64,000 nucleotides of DNA. It comes from Pseudomonas fluorescens. Its GTDB lineage: Bacteria > Pseudomonadota > Gammaproteobacteria > Pseudomonadales > Pseudomonadaceae. The stretch spans positions 1-64,000 of the forward strand of contig NZ_VCNJ01000008.1 of NCBI RefSeq assembly GCF_005938625.1, read 5' to 3'. Each line of letters opens with the position of its first letter. The stretch's first letter is position 1. A program made the position numbers and the translations under genes. The notes under the pieces are model-generated. The model saw only the letters and a list, made by a program, of their open reading frames with translations. It was not told where the DNA came from and searched no databases. Of this stretch, positions 9,360 through 18,844 are shown piece by piece.

Positions 9360-10460
9360 CTAAATCCGGCCTTCCGGTGCATACGGCGCAGGATCAATAA
9401 TCGGCGCCCGCCCCAGCATCACATCGGCAAACAACTGGCACGACGCTGGCGCCAGCACCAGTCCATTGCGGTAATGCCCGCAGTTCAACCACAACCCGTC
9501 GAACCCCGGCACCCGTCCGATGTACGGAATTCCCTCCGGCGACCCCGGACGCAGCCCGGCCCAGTGGCCGACCACTTCAGCCTGCGCCAGCGCCGGCAGC
9601 AACTCGACCGCTGAAGCCTTCAGGCTTTCCAGCGCCACATCGGTTGGCGTCTTGTCGTAGCCTTCGTGCTCCAGCGTACTGCCAATCAGGATATGCCCGT
9701 CGCGACGCGGAATCGCATAACGCCCTTTGGCCAACACCATGCTCGGCAGAAAATCCGCCGCACACTTGTAGAGAATCATCTGGCCCTTGACTGGCTCTAC
9801 CGGCAGCGTCAGGTCCAGCGTCTTGAGCAGATCCCCGCTCCACGCCCCCGCGGTCAGTACGACCTGATCACCGTTGATCACGCCCCTCGACGTCTCGACG
9901 CCAATAACTCGCCCGTTCTCGCGGACAAACCCGCTGACTTCGCACTGTTCGTGAATGGTCACGTTCGGCAGTGCCTGCAAGGCCGCTTTCAGCGACTTGA
10001 CCAGACGCGGATTGCGCACGTTGGCGACATCCGCCATGTAGATCGCCCGCGAGAAGCCACCACCGAGCACCGGCACCGCATCATGCGCCGCCGAGATATC
10101 CACAGCCCGCAGCGGACGATTCTCTCGCTCGGCCCAGGCCAACGCTTCGGCTTCATCGTCCAGATCGAGCCAGTACAGGCCGGTGGTGTGCACTTCAGGA
10201 TCAACGCCAGTGTCGGCAAACAAACGCTCGCCCAGCTGTGGATAAAAATCCTGCGACCAGTGCGCCAGCGCTGTGACTGCCGGGCTATAGCGCCACGGAT
10301 ACAGCGGCGAAACGATACCGCCGCCCGCCCAGGACGATTCCTGGCCGAGGTTCGAGCGATCGAGCAGCACCACGCTGCGTACTTCGGAAGCGAGGTTGTA
10401 GGCGGTCAGCAGGCCAATCACCCCGCCACCGACAATCACCACTTGCTGTTGCCTGGTCAT
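9360..10460 (-). CDS. thiO: FAD-dependent glycine oxidase ThiO
   Basis: ThiO oxidises glycine to the imine used to build the thiazole of thiamine. The 366-residue protein opens with the dinucleotide-binding motif VVIVGGGVIGLLTAYNLA and has a DAO-family fold. C-terminal motifs include WAGLRPGSPEGIPYIG and the NCGHYRNGLVLAP segment near the flavin. It follows pilE by 57 nt in the same direction, as its P. aeruginosa counterpart PA4548 sits beside the pilus genes. No separate promoter was evident. Confidence 0.9.
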   Translation of the reverse strand: MTRQQQVVIVGGGVIGLLTAYNLASEVRSVVLLDRSNLGQESSWAGGGIVSPLYPWRYSPAVTALAHWSQDFYPQLGERLFADTGVDPEVHTTGLYWLDLDDEAEALAWAERENRPLRAVDISAAHDAVPVLGGGFSRAIYMADVANVRNPRLVKSLKAALQALPNVTIHEQCEVSGFVRENGRVIGVETSRGVINGDQVVLTAGAWSGDLLKTLDLTLPVEPVKGQMILYKCAADFLPSMVLAKGRYAIPRRDGHILIGSTLEHEGYDKTPTDVALESLKASAVELLPALAQAEVVGHWAGLRPGSPEGIPYIGRVPGFDGLWLNCGHYRNGLVLAPASCQLFADVMLGRAPIIDPAPYAPEGRI

Positions 10461-10517
10461 GTTTGTTCCAACCGTAAAAAGACAGTGAGCGCAAAAGGCA
10501 CTCGAAAAGAAAGCGCC

Positions 10518-10919
10518 TCAGCGGCCCCAGCAATCCTTGGTGGTCAGCCCCGTGGTCGCGTTGTTCATGCTGCGGACACCGGTGTTGGTCAGGGTGAAAT
10601 CCCCGCACTTGTCGGTGGCCATGGACGTACCCGTCTTGCGGGTGGCGGTCAGCAGGAAGGTTTGGTCAGCAATGGTCGGGGTGATGGTGTAGAAATCATT
10701 GCCCGTGCTGAGCCCGGTGATGCCGGTGTAGACATTGTTTTTGGTGTAGAAACGTTCGAGGCTCTGTGCGTGCTCCGATAGCAAAGACACCACTTCAGCG
10801 CGACGGCCCTTTTTCAGGTACTCGGTATAGCTCGGTGCGGCGATGGTGATGACGATCCCGATGATCGCAATCACGATCATGATTTCGATCAGGGTGAAGC
10901 CTCGGTTGAATCTGCGCAT
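10518..10919 (-). CDS. pilE: Minor type IV pilin PilE
   Basis: This is a 133-residue type IVa pilin-like protein. It has a short basic leader (MRRFNRG), a prepilin peptidase site G/FTLIE and a hydrophobic alpha-1 helix (MIVIAIIGIVITIAAPSY). The C-terminal pair of cysteines (TDKCGDFTL and TKDCWGR) can close the usual D-loop. With FimU, PilV, PilW, PilX and PilY1 it forms the priming complex that starts pilus assembly. It is the last pilin gene of the operon, 15 nt after pilY1. Confidence 0.93.
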   Translation of the reverse strand: MRRFNRGFTLIEIMIVIAIIGIVITIAAPSYTEYLKKGRRAEVVSLLSEHAQSLERFYTKNNVYTGITGLSTGNDFYTITPTIADQTFLLTATRKTGTSMATDKCGDFTLTNTGVRSMNNATTGLTTKDCWGR

Positions 10920-10934
10920 GCCTCAAACTCTCAC

Positions 10935-13900
10935 TTACTGTATTTGTCGCCACATGATACGACGGCTGCCACCGCCGGACTTTTCCACCAGGGTCGTTAT
11001 GCCGCCACTGGAGTCATTGACAATTTTGCGTGTGGCGCCGTTGACGATGGCATTCAGGGTCGGAATGCCACCGGTGAACACCACGCCACTGGAAATCGTG
11101 TCATTGCTGTCGACCACGCCATCGGCGTTGGTGTCGAGCACCGCGTAGTTGAGCATCTTACCGCTGAACGCATCGAGTTCGACCAGTTTGCCGGTGCCAA
11201 AACTGGAACAGGGGTCGGTGGTATCGACGCTCGCGGTGGTAAAGATGATCCGCCCAAGCACCAGACTGGCCTGATTGATCACGCGCTCGCCGTTCAGCGC
11301 GTTGTTATACACCAAGGGCAGGTACCAGCCCTTCTCTCCCGGATAGGTCGTGTCGTTCTGCGTCGTCGTCACGAACTGCCCGGTACTGCCGGAGAACACC
11401 CCCGTGACTGCCTGCGCCTGAAGATTGCTGACCGTAAGCTGGCCCGAGCCCCCGTCGGCATCCCACACCGAATAGAAGGCCTGCAAATCCTTGTTGGTCT
11501 TGTCGGCCGTTTCGTTGAACTTGCCGGTACCGACGAAAATCTGTTTGCCGCCGAGCGAGTTGTCCGCCAGCAGCGGTTGCGCGGTGATCGGTTGAGTCGC
11601 CCCACCCGCCGTCGTGAACAGCGGCTTGCCGGAAAATGCCACGCCCCAGCTGTCCGTCGATGTCGCGCTCAGATCGAACTTCCACAGGCGCCCTTTCAAG
11701 TCACCGCCATAAGCGGCCTGCACCACGTTCGAAGAATTGACCTTGAGCTTCACCGAGGACAAACCGTTGGTGGTTTCCGTGCTGTCGATGACGATTTTCT
11801 TGATCAGCGAACCATCTCGTACATCCAGCACATACAACGCTGCTACCCCAGAGTTGCTGCCGTAACCGTTAGCGATAAACGCCGCCCAGCGACCATCGGC
11901 CAAGCGTGCCACTTCCGGCCGCGCGTAGGCGTAACCCAGATCATTAAAAGCGTTGCCAGTGCTAGCTGTCACCGGGGCGCTGACTTCCCACAAAGCACGC
12001 AAAACGTTACCCGCCGATGCATCGAACAACTGCAACGCGTAAAAGCTTTTGCCACCGGCGCCCGTGCCGCCAATGGCCAAGGTCTTCCAGACGCTGTTGA
12101 GTTGCACGTCATACACACCGACCTGGCCATCCACCAGATATTTGTGGCTGACACCGTTGATGTAATTCGGATCAGCAATCAGCCGAAGCGATGGCAGCAC
12201 GCTGGACGGCATGTAGGCGTAACGTCGGCTGCCGTTGGCCGAGTTGATGACGTTGACGAAACCGTCATTGGCATTCACCACCAGACTGGCATTCATGTTC
12301 GCCGCTTTGGTGGTCAGGTAAGCGGTGTAGGTGGTGTCGCCCGACAGATCGGAGGCTGTCTTGTCCGTTGGTGAGGCCAGCACCAGCGGTGAATTGATGA
12401 TGTCGCCCAGCAACACGCTGCGTACCTTGAGCCCGCTCTTGTTGGTGCCTTTGCTCCACTCCACCAGATCACTGCCGGTAATACCGGTGGGCAGGCCTTG
12501 GCTGAGTGTCGTCTGCTGGGGTGCGGAAAAATTACCGTAGGCCAGCGTAACGGCGGCGTTGCTTGTAGTGTTCCACGACTGATAGGTCGGTGCGGTCGCA
12601 CTCGGTACGATAGTGGTGTCAGTGGTCCAGAGCACCGCTGAGGTATTCACCGCTCCGGATGCATTGAAGCCGAAGGACTTGATCGTGCCGCGCCAGTCCT
12701 TGGGGTCGTAACTGGTCTGAAAGTAACTGGTGCCGCTGGCCAGTGTGGTGCCGCTGGTGACGCCACTGCCGCCGGAACCGGCCTTGGAGGTGATGTCGCT
12801 CAACGCCGACGACAACGCGGCGTTGAGGCCGGTACTGTCAGTCGCCTGGTAATACCGGCCCTGCCCGTAACTGGCCGCGTCCGACAGCATGTCGTTGTCA
12901 GCGGTGAAGCCCACGGTATAGGTGTTCATATTCTGTTTGGGAAAATCCACCGCGTTCCAGCTCTTGCCCGCCGCGTCGGTACCGCTCGAGCGCATGTCGA
13001 TATCGAACGCGAACTTGGCGATGTCATCCAGATACAACGTGTCCCCTTCGTTGTCACCATTGAGGTTGTTGCCGTCATTGTTAACGCCGTCCCAGTTCGG
13101 CAATCGACTGCCACCCAAAGGGTCGTTGGTCGGAAAGGTCCGGTCGAAGGTCGGCAAACCGTCGGTAATCACCACGCCATAGTTTTTCTGGCAGCGGTAC
13201 TGGATCGGGCTGGTATAGGTCGCCGGAGTGCTGTTGTAGTAAGGCGCCATGCCGCGCATGTAGCGCGTGATTTCGTAATAGGTTTCGGCTAATGGCGTGT
13301 TGGCCACGGCGCTTAAACCATTGATTGATGAGATCAGCGCGTTGTAGTTGGTGTCTGCCTGAGCCTGAGTCACGCTGCCGGAAACCGGTGACAGATCGCT
13401 GATCGAGCGAGCGATGAAACCACCGTTACCAGAGTTGTTGCTGGTGGCCGGGTTAAACGTCGATAGACCGATACGCAAGGTGCGGTTGCTGGTGACCAGC
13501 GCCGTCGAGACGTTACGCGCAACGTTGATCCGGTAGTCGTTGGGAATCGCCCCAGCGGTGAAATCGCGCGTGCCGTTGTTAATGGCCAGACTGACCACAT
13601 AGGCAATGTAATCCCCGGAATACCGCGTGTTGCCGCTGCCCACCGGATCCGGCAGTTTCAGACACAACGGCGCCAGACTGTTGTTGTAGAACGCATAGGC
13701 ACCGCCGGAACACCCGGAGGTCGGCAGGCTCGACAGAAAGATCGTGTCGCCGGTGATCGCCGTCGAACTCAGACACAAGCCGAGCAATGCGTTGCATTGC
13801 CGCGCCGGCGTGCGATCAACCGTCGGATCAAATCCGGACGCATAAATGATGCTGTTCATACTCCCCGAGTCGTCGATCAGCAGCATGACGTTGGGTGGCA

Positions 13901-14018
13901 CCGCCGCCGCACTCAGCAGCGGCGAGTCGGAAGGCGTAAACGCATACGCCGGCGCGGCCAGATAAAAGCTCATGAGCATGCCGAACACCAACGACTTACA
14001 GCGCTCAATACTTCGCAT
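10935..14018 (-). CDS. pilY1: Pilus tip adhesin PilY1
   Basis: This 1027-residue protein (from the ATG beginning MRSIERCKSL) has a Sec signal peptide ending at about AYA26. The von Willebrand A segment carries a MIDAS motif D49-x-S51-x-S53 (LLIDDSGSM). The C-terminal half is a PilY1-type beta-propeller with a calcium loop DTNADGVVDSNDT at about residues 962-974. PilY1 caps the minor-pilin complex and affects surface sensing. It is shorter than the roughly 1160-residue P. aeruginosa protein. Its start overlaps pilX by 14 nt. No open frame like pilY2 exists between it and pilE. Confidence 0.95.
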   Translation of the reverse strand: MRSIERCKSLVFGMLMSFYLAAPAYAFTPSDSPLLSAAAVPPNVMLLIDDSGSMNSIIYASGFDPTVDRTPARQCNALLGLCLSSTAITGDTIFLSSLPTSGCSGGAYAFYNNSLAPLCLKLPDPVGSGNTRYSGDYIAYVVSLAINNGTRDFTAGAIPNDYRINVARNVSTALVTSNRTLRIGLSTFNPATSNNSGNGGFIARSISDLSPVSGSVTQAQADTNYNALISSINGLSAVANTPLAETYYEITRYMRGMAPYYNSTPATYTSPIQYRCQKNYGVVITDGLPTFDRTFPTNDPLGGSRLPNWDGVNNDGNNLNGDNEGDTLYLDDIAKFAFDIDMRSSGTDAAGKSWNAVDFPKQNMNTYTVGFTADNDMLSDAASYGQGRYYQATDSTGLNAALSSALSDITSKAGSGGSGVTSGTTLASGTSYFQTSYDPKDWRGTIKSFGFNASGAVNTSAVLWTTDTTIVPSATAPTYQSWNTTSNAAVTLAYGNFSAPQQTTLSQGLPTGITGSDLVEWSKGTNKSGLKVRSVLLGDIINSPLVLASPTDKTASDLSGDTTYTAYLTTKAANMNASLVVNANDGFVNVINSANGSRRYAYMPSSVLPSLRLIADPNYINGVSHKYLVDGQVGVYDVQLNSVWKTLAIGGTGAGGKSFYALQLFDASAGNVLRALWEVSAPVTASTGNAFNDLGYAYARPEVARLADGRWAAFIANGYGSNSGVAALYVLDVRDGSLIKKIVIDSTETTNGLSSVKLKVNSSNVVQAAYGGDLKGRLWKFDLSATSTDSWGVAFSGKPLFTTAGGATQPITAQPLLADNSLGGKQIFVGTGKFNETADKTNKDLQAFYSVWDADGGSGQLTVSNLQAQAVTGVFSGSTGQFVTTTQNDTTYPGEKGWYLPLVYNNALNGERVINQASLVLGRIIFTTASVDTTDPCSSFGTGKLVELDAFSGKMLNYAVLDTNADGVVDSNDTISSGVVFTGGIPTLNAIVNGATRKIVNDSSGGITTLVEKSGGGSRRIMWRQIQ

Positions 14019-14499
14019 AGACACTCTCCACAACGCTACGCGAAGTGCCGGCGATGCCGACGGCCGTGACCCGATACAACGTCGCCGACGTATTGCTCGG
14101 CACATTCACAGCCGTGAGCGTGGTACCGATGTTCTGTACGCCGTAGAAGCCATTACCGGTCGCAATCCAGGTCACACCCGAGGTTGAGTTGAGCCCCGCC
14201 GCGCTGACCACCGATGACTCCGCAGGCGGAGCGCATTGCGTGGTCCCGCTGCAAACTGCGAGGCTGTAGCTGTCGAGTTGCACCGCACTCTCACCCACCC
14301 GCAACGCCGCCTCGGCAGTTTGGAACGACTGATTACGCAGACTCACGCTGCCGGCCATTTTTTCCTGCAGGTTGGCACTCTGCATCGACGACAGGCCTAT
14401 CAACGTCAGCAACAACAGAAACACCAGACTGACCAGCAACGCCATGCCGCGTTGCGCTTGGCGGTCATGAAGAGAAATCCGCATCACCCCGGCCCTCAC
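14005..14499 (-). CDS. pilX: Minor pilin PilX
   Basis: The 164-residue protein has the PilX N-terminal signature: a basic leader ending QRGMALLVSL and a long hydrophobic helix (LVFLLLLTLIGLSS), then a globular domain with two cysteines. The cleavage motif is the divergent G/MALL seen in PilX proteins rather than G/FTLIE. The GTG start at 14499 overlaps the pilW stop (GTGA); an ATG five codons later (14484) is an alternative. It is coupled to pilY1 downstream. Confidence 0.92.
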   Translation of the reverse strand: MRAGVMRISLHDRQAQRGMALLVSLVFLLLLTLIGLSSMQSANLQEKMAGSVSLRNQSFQTAEAALRVGESAVQLDSYSLAVCSGTTQCAPPAESSVVSAAGLNSTSGVTWIATGNGFYGVQNIGTTLTAVNVPSNTSATLYRVTAVGIAGTSRSVVESVYAKY

Positions 14500-15209
14500 T
14501 GCAAGCGGTTGCGCAAAGCGGCAACCACATTGAAGGTTTGCGTGGCGACCCGGCTGTTGGGGTCGGCGAGAGTCAGGCTCAGGCGCACACTGCGAATGCG
14601 TGCCGGATCACTGGGGTTGGCGCTGTACGTCGAGGCCGCCACATCCGTCGCGGAACTGGCCAGACCAAAAGTGACGTTGAAAGCACTGACGTTGTTCACC
14701 AGCACCTGCTGGGTGGGCGTGCCGCTACCGGTGCCCATGAGAATCTGGTTGTTGCTGAAGCTGTAGATCAGACGTCGGATCGGGAAGGCGATCTGCCCGC
14801 TCGCTGGGGATCGCAAGCCGGTATAGGCCGTTGCACTGTTGCGGCAATCGGAGAGCACCGTCCAGGTTGGCGTGCCGCCGCCGCTGCCGATATCGGCGGT
14901 GACCAGCGTCAGTTTCAGATTGGCGTTGTCCCAATTTATCGGCGTGACCTGCGCAGCGTTGAAATCGCCTGCCGAGCTCGAATCGGTAATAGTGCCGAGA
15001 CAACCGAACATCCCGACCATGCGAATTTCCTGAATCATTTTGCTCAAGACGAAACGCGCGTCCTCCTGCATCGCCGCGGCGCTGTTCTGACTGACGTAAG
15101 TGTTTTTCGCGGCGATGAAAATCTGCACGACGCCCAGCACGATGATCAAGCCCAGTGCGAGAGCAATCAGCAACTCGACCAGGCCGAACCCCCGCTGATG
15201 GCGCATCAT
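14496..15209 (-). CDS. pilW: Minor pilin PilW
   Basis: This 237-residue protein has a prepilin leader MMRHQRG and the cleavage site G/FGLVELL, with helix IALALGLIIVLGVVQIF. A PilW-type globular domain with several cysteines follows. Two adjacent ATG codons overlap the pilV stop (ATGATG); either could start it, one residue apart. It is somewhat shorter than P. aeruginosa PilW (about 274 residues). It belongs to the priming complex with PilV and PilX. Confidence 0.92.
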   Translation of the reverse strand: MMRHQRGFGLVELLIALALGLIIVLGVVQIFIAAKNTYVSQNSAAAMQEDARFVLSKMIQEIRMVGMFGCLGTITDSSSAGDFNAAQVTPINWDNANLKLTLVTADIGSGGGTPTWTVLSDCRNSATAYTGLRSPASGQIAFPIRRLIYSFSNNQILMGTGSGTPTQQVLVNNVSAFNVTFGLASSATDVAASTYSANPSDPARIRSVRLSLTLADPNSRVATQTFNVVAALRNRLQ

Positions 15210-15655
15210 GGTGTAGCCACCGGGTCGACAGCAGCGCGGCTGGTCAGGACAAAACTGCGCTGAGCGCTGGCGGTGTTGGCTGCCCGTGCGTCGCTCCAGT
15301 TGATCGTGATGGTGTAGACCCGTTGATTGAGGGTAATGCTGCCGGTCGCCGTCGGCCCGCCGAAATTGATGATATTGGTCGAAAAATCGTAGAGATCCTG
15401 ATCCCGTGCAACGCCGAGATTGCCCGAGGTCGGTGGCGTAATGGTGTAGTCGGCGCCGGAGTTGGCGCGGATGCGGTCCATCATGTCGTAGGCGATGAAA
15501 CTGGCCTGGCTGGTCATCCGTGAGCTGTCGGTGTACTTCAGCGCATTCAGTTGCACTGCCGCCGCGCCCAGCAACCCGACCGTCAGAATCAGCAACGCGA
15601 CCAGCACTTCGATCAGCGTCATGCCCTGCTGTGCGTGTTGACTCCCTACCCTCAT
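15206..15655 (-). CDS. pilV: Minor pilin PilV
   Basis: This 149-residue protein has a leader MRVGSQHAQQG, the cleavage site G/MTLIEVLV and a hydrophobic segment (ALLILTVGLLGAAAVQL) followed by a small globular part. The ATG at 15655 overlaps the fimU stop by 4 nt (ATGA); the frame remains open upstream inside fimU but has no pilin features there. Confidence 0.92.
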   Translation of the reverse strand: MRVGSQHAQQGMTLIEVLVALLILTVGLLGAAAVQLNALKYTDSSRMTSQASFIAYDMMDRIRANSGADYTITPPTSGNLGVARDQDLYDFSTNIINFGGPTATGSITLNQRVYTITINWSDARAANTASAQRSFVLTSRAAVDPVATP

Positions 15656-16125
15656 CCGCAAGTTCCACCCAATTGAATTCGTCCGTTCAAACACACGTTC
15701 AGCGTCCTGCTTTGCGTTCCCAACGTGTAACTGATGGTCACCGCCGTCGACGGTGCAGCCAGACCGCCAAGGTTATTGAAATCCAGTGCGGTCACTCCTG
15801 AGGGTAGCGTCAGAGTTGCGCCGCTGCTCATCGCGGGAACAACCCGCAACACATTGGCCGGAGTGCCAGTACTGTCGTAGACCGATAACTCACCGGTCCA
15901 GACGCTGCCCCCGGCGGTCGGGCGCAGACGCAGAGTAGTGCCACGATCAATGGCTTCCAGGCGGGCGAAATTGATCGCGCGCTGCAGGTCGCCCATTTCG
16001 GTATCGGCCCTGCTGCCTTGTATCGAGCGGGTGAAGGCTGGCACTGCCAGGGTAATCAGGATCACGAAGATCGCGAGCGCGACCAGCAACTCGATCAGCG
16101 TGAAACCTTTTGTACGAAGATCCAT
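15652..16125 (-). CDS. fimU: Minor pilin FimU
   Basis: This 157-residue GspH/FimT-type pseudopilin has a leader MDLRTKG, cleavage site G/FTLIELLV and helix ALAIFVILITLAVPAF. C-terminal cysteines (NVCLNGR and GGTCG) suit the FimU disulphide. It is the first gene of the leftward minor-pilin operon; 130 nt separate it from the divergent FimT-like gene, a likely site for the operon promoter. I call it FimU from gene order and size; FimT is a close relative. Confidence 0.88.
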   Translation of the reverse strand: MDLRTKGFTLIELLVALAIFVILITLAVPAFTRSIQGSRADTEMGDLQRAINFARLEAIDRGTTLRLRPTAGGSVWTGELSVYDSTGTPANVLRVVPAMSSGATLTLPSGVTALDFNNLGGLAAPSTAVTISYTLGTQSRTLNVCLNGRIQLGGTCG

Positions 16126-16255
16126 CGATGCCCTCCGTTGCCGTCGGCTATACCTGCTTCTACACGCTAGAACATTCATCCGACCCGCGTCGGTTGATTT
16201 GCCCTGCCCGGCGCACGGACCGCGCCGCCAACCACGCTCCATGGAGGGGATTTTC

Positions 16256-16810
16256 ATGCCACAACAGGGTTTCAGCCTGATCGAACTGCTTATGGGACTG
16301 GCGATTGGCGCAATTGTTCTGCTGCTGGTCAGTCCGGCATTTGCCACGCTCAGAGAATCGAACCATCGGGATCAGGCTGCGCAATCCTTGCTCGATGGCC
16401 TACGCAACGCTCGCACCCTGGCCATCACGCGCAATCAGAACGTGGTGATTCATGGCATCAACGGCGACTGGAGTCAGGGCTGGCGGATCATTCTGGATAT
16501 CAGTGGCAAGGGGCCGAAAGACAACAGCAATCCGCTGCTACAAGAAAGTGTGAGCGACACACAGGTGCCGATTGTCGGCAATTGGTCGGTGAGTCGTTAC
16601 GTACGCTTCAGCAGTCTGGGACAACCGCTGATGCCCGGGCGGGCGTTTCAGGCAGGGACATTACATGTCTGCTCGGCTCGCGAGCCGGTCAGTCAGCGCC
16701 AGATAGTGCTGGCGGCGACCGGTCGCGTGCGCCTGAACAGCAAAAGCGCTGAACAGGCGTTGTGTCAAAAAGCCAAAAGCCTCAAATCGAACGAACGCGC
16801 AGCTCTTTAG
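16256..16810 (+). CDS. GspH/FimT-family pseudopilin (FimT-like)
   Basis: This 184-residue protein starts [13 protein letters not shown], a prepilin cleavage motif with Glu at +5 of the mature form, and a hydrophobic helix ([15 protein letters not shown]). A GspH-domain follows ([38 protein letters not shown]). A strong Shine-Dalgarno GGAGGGG lies about 6 nt before the ATG at 16256. It is divergent from fimU and its 3' end runs 29 nt into the convergent ispH gene. In Pseudomonas the comparable gene fimT lies here; FimT proteins have been linked to DNA uptake. Confidence 0.88.
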   Translation: MPQQGFSLIELLMGLAIGAIVLLLVSPAFATLRESNHRDQAAQSLLDGLRNARTLAITRNQNVVIHGINGDWSQGWRIILDISGKGPKDNSNPLLQESVSDTQVPIVGNWSVSRYVRFSSLGQPLMPGRAFQAGTLHVCSAREPVSQRQIVLAATGRVRLNSKSAEQALCQKAKSLKSNERAAL

Positions 16811-17726
16811 GCATCGAGAACGTGATGTTCTCTTCACGCCCGGCCAGCTCATCGGCACCAGTAGCGCCCCAGGCCTGCAATTGCTGAATCACGCCACGTA
16901 CCAGCACTTCTGGCGCGGAGGCACCGGCAGTTATGCCGATACGCTCAACGCTATCGAACCAGCTCTTTTGCAGGTCTTCGGCACCGTCGATCAGGTAAGC
17001 CGGCGTGGCCATGCGTTCAGCCAGTTCACGCAGACGGTTGGAGTTGGAGCTGTTAGGGCTGCCGACCACCAACACCACGTCACACTCTTCTGCCAATTGC
17101 TTGACCGCGTCCTGGCGGTTTTGTGTGGCGTAGCAGATGTCGTCCTTGCGCGGACCACCGATGGCCGGGAAGCGCGTGCGCAAGGCATCGATGACGCGAC
17201 TGGTGTCGTCCATCGACAGCGTCGTCTGAGTGACGAAAGCCAGTTTGTCCGGGTTGTGCACCTGCAACTCGGCGACGTCTTTTTCGTCCTCGACGAGGTA
17301 GATCGCGCCGCCATTACTAGCGTCGTACTGGCCCATGGTGCCTTCGACTTCCGGATGGCCGGCGTGGCCGATCAGGATGCACTCACGACCATCGCGGCTG
17401 TATTTCGCCACTTCGATATGCACCTTGGTCACCAGCGGGCAGGTGGCATCGAATACTTTCAGGCCACGGCCGGCGGCTTCGGTACGCACGGCCTGGGATA
17501 CGCCGTGAGCGCTGAAGATCACGATAACGTCATCCGGCACCTGGTCCAGCTCCTCGACGAAGATCGCCCCGCGACTGCGCAGGTCTTCGACGACGAACTT
17601 GTTGTGCACCACTTCATGACGCACGTAGATCGGCGGCCCGAAGACTTCCAGAGCGCGGTTGACGATTTCGATCGCCCGGTCCACGCCGGCGCAGAAGCCA
17701 CGGGGGTTGGCGAGTTTGATTTGCAT
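16782..17726 (-). CDS. ispH: 4-hydroxy-3-methylbut-2-enyl diphosphate reductase IspH (LytB)
   Basis: IspH makes IPP and DMAPP in the last step of the MEP isoprenoid pathway using a [4Fe-4S] cluster. The 314-residue protein has the three cluster cysteines in [19 protein letters not shown] and the later [11 protein letters not shown] and [10 protein letters not shown] region. The start [10 protein letters not shown] is the family-typical one. It is the last gene of the ribF-ileS-lspA-fkpB-ispH series, separated from fkpB by a REP pair, and its end overlaps the convergent FimT-like gene by 29 nt. Confidence 0.96.
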   Translation of the reverse strand: MQIKLANPRGFCAGVDRAIEIVNRALEVFGPPIYVRHEVVHNKFVVEDLRSRGAIFVEELDQVPDDVIVIFSAHGVSQAVRTEAAGRGLKVFDATCPLVTKVHIEVAKYSRDGRECILIGHAGHPEVEGTMGQYDASNGGAIYLVEDEKDVAELQVHNPDKLAFVTQTTLSMDDTSRVIDALRTRFPAIGGPRKDDICYATQNRQDAVKQLAEECDVVLVVGSPNSSNSNRLRELAERMATPAYLIDGAEDLQKSWFDSVERIGITAGASAPEVLVRGVIQQLQAWGATGADELAGREENITFSMPKELRVRSI

Positions 17727-17777
17727 GCTGTGCCTCGTGTCTTGCGCGCAAGAAATAGCGAAAACGGTTGAAAACAT

Positions 17778-17868
17778 TGTGGGAGCGAGCTTGCTCGCGA
17801 AGGCAGTGTGTCAGACAACAGCTATGTTGAATGTCAGTCAGCATTCGCGAGCAAGCTCGCTCCCACAT
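17778..17868. repeat. REP pair (family 1), inverted
   Basis: Opposing copies of the TGTGGGAGCGAGCTTGCTCG palindrome (17778-17803 and 17843-17868) lie between ispH and fkpB within the same transcription direction. Confidence 0.9.
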
Positions 17869-17886
17869 TTGACTTCATAGAGTCAG

Positions 17887-18339
17887 TTAGATCGATTTGA
17901 CGTTGATGATCTCGACGTCAAAGGTCAGCGTCTTGCCCGCCAACGGGTGGTTGAAGTCGATGGTCACTTGCGTGTCGTCGAACTCTTTCACCACACCCGG
18001 CAGCTCAGTATTGGCCGCATCGTTGAAGATCACCAGCAAACCCGGCGACAACTCCATGTCGGTGAACTGCGAACGCGGAATGATCTGCACGTTCTGCGGG
18101 TTCGGCTGGCCAAAGGCATTTTCCGGCTCGACGGTCAGCGTACGCTTGTCGCCGGCCTTGAAGCCGAACAGCGCCGCTTCGAAACCCGGCAGCAGGTTGC
18201 CGTCGCCGACCTTGAAGGTCGCCGGGGCTTTGTCGAATGTACTGTCGACGGTGTCGCCGTTCTCCAGGCGCAATGCAAAGTGCAAAGTGACTTCCGTGTT
18301 CTGGCCGATGCGTTGCTCAGCCAATACCTGTTCAGTCAT
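17887..18339 (-). CDS. fkpB: FKBP-type peptidyl-prolyl isomerase FkpB (SlpA)
   Basis: This 150-residue SlyD-like FKBP isomerase and chaperone has the motifs FALRLENGDTVDSTFD, GDGNLLPGFEAALFG and the flap insertion AFGQPNPQNVQIIPR. It lacks the His-rich tail of SlyD. The start MTEQVLAEQ (18339) overlaps the lspA stop by 8 nt. The lspA-fkpB-ispH order is the same in many gammaproteobacteria. Confidence 0.94.
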   Translation of the reverse strand: MTEQVLAEQRIGQNTEVTLHFALRLENGDTVDSTFDKAPATFKVGDGNLLPGFEAALFGFKAGDKRTLTVEPENAFGQPNPQNVQIIPRSQFTDMELSPGLLVIFNDAANTELPGVVKEFDDTQVTIDFNHPLAGKTLTFDVEIINVKSI

Positions 18340-18844
18340 GAACGGCTTCTCCGGTCTTTTTACTTTTGAACATATCCAGTGCAAGCATCACCGCACCAAC
18401 GGTAATGGCGCTGTCGGCGAAGTTGAACGCCGGGAAGTACCAGCGGTTCTGCCAGTGCACCAGAATGAAATCGATCACATGGCCCAGGGCAATGCGGTCA
18501 TACAGATTGCCCAGCGCACCGCCCAATACCAGCGCCAGCGCGACGGCCAGCCAGGTTTCATTGCGCCCCAGACGCTTGAGCCAGACCACCAGCACCGCAC
18601 TGACCACAATCGCGATCAGGGCAAACAGCCAGCGCTGCCAGCCGGAGCTGTCAGCCAAAAAGCTGAAAGCAGCGCCGGTGTTGTAGGCCAGGGTCCAGCT
18701 GAAGTAATCGGGAATGATCACGATCTGCTGGAACATTTCGAGCTTGCCTTCGAAGTAGAACTTGCTGGCCTGGTCGATGACCAGAACCAGCAAGCTCAAC
18801 CACAGCCAGCTCAACCGTCCGAAACGGCCAACGGCATTAGGCAT
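18332..18844 (-). CDS. lspA: Lipoprotein signal peptidase LspA
   Basis: LspA is the aspartyl protease that removes signal peptides from prolipoproteins in the inner membrane. The 170-residue protein has four transmembrane helices. The catalytic Asp pair is D125 (GHVIDFI) and D144 (FNFADS), and the conserved NTGAAFSF and [10 protein letters not shown] motifs are present. It overlaps the ileS stop by 8 nt. Confidence 0.97.
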   Translation of the reverse strand: MPNAVGRFGRLSWLWLSLLVLVIDQASKFYFEGKLEMFQQIVIIPDYFSWTLAYNTGAAFSFLADSSGWQRWLFALIAIVVSAVLVVWLKRLGRNETWLAVALALVLGGALGNLYDRIALGHVIDFILVHWQNRWYFPAFNFADSAITVGAVMLALDMFKSKKTGEAVHD

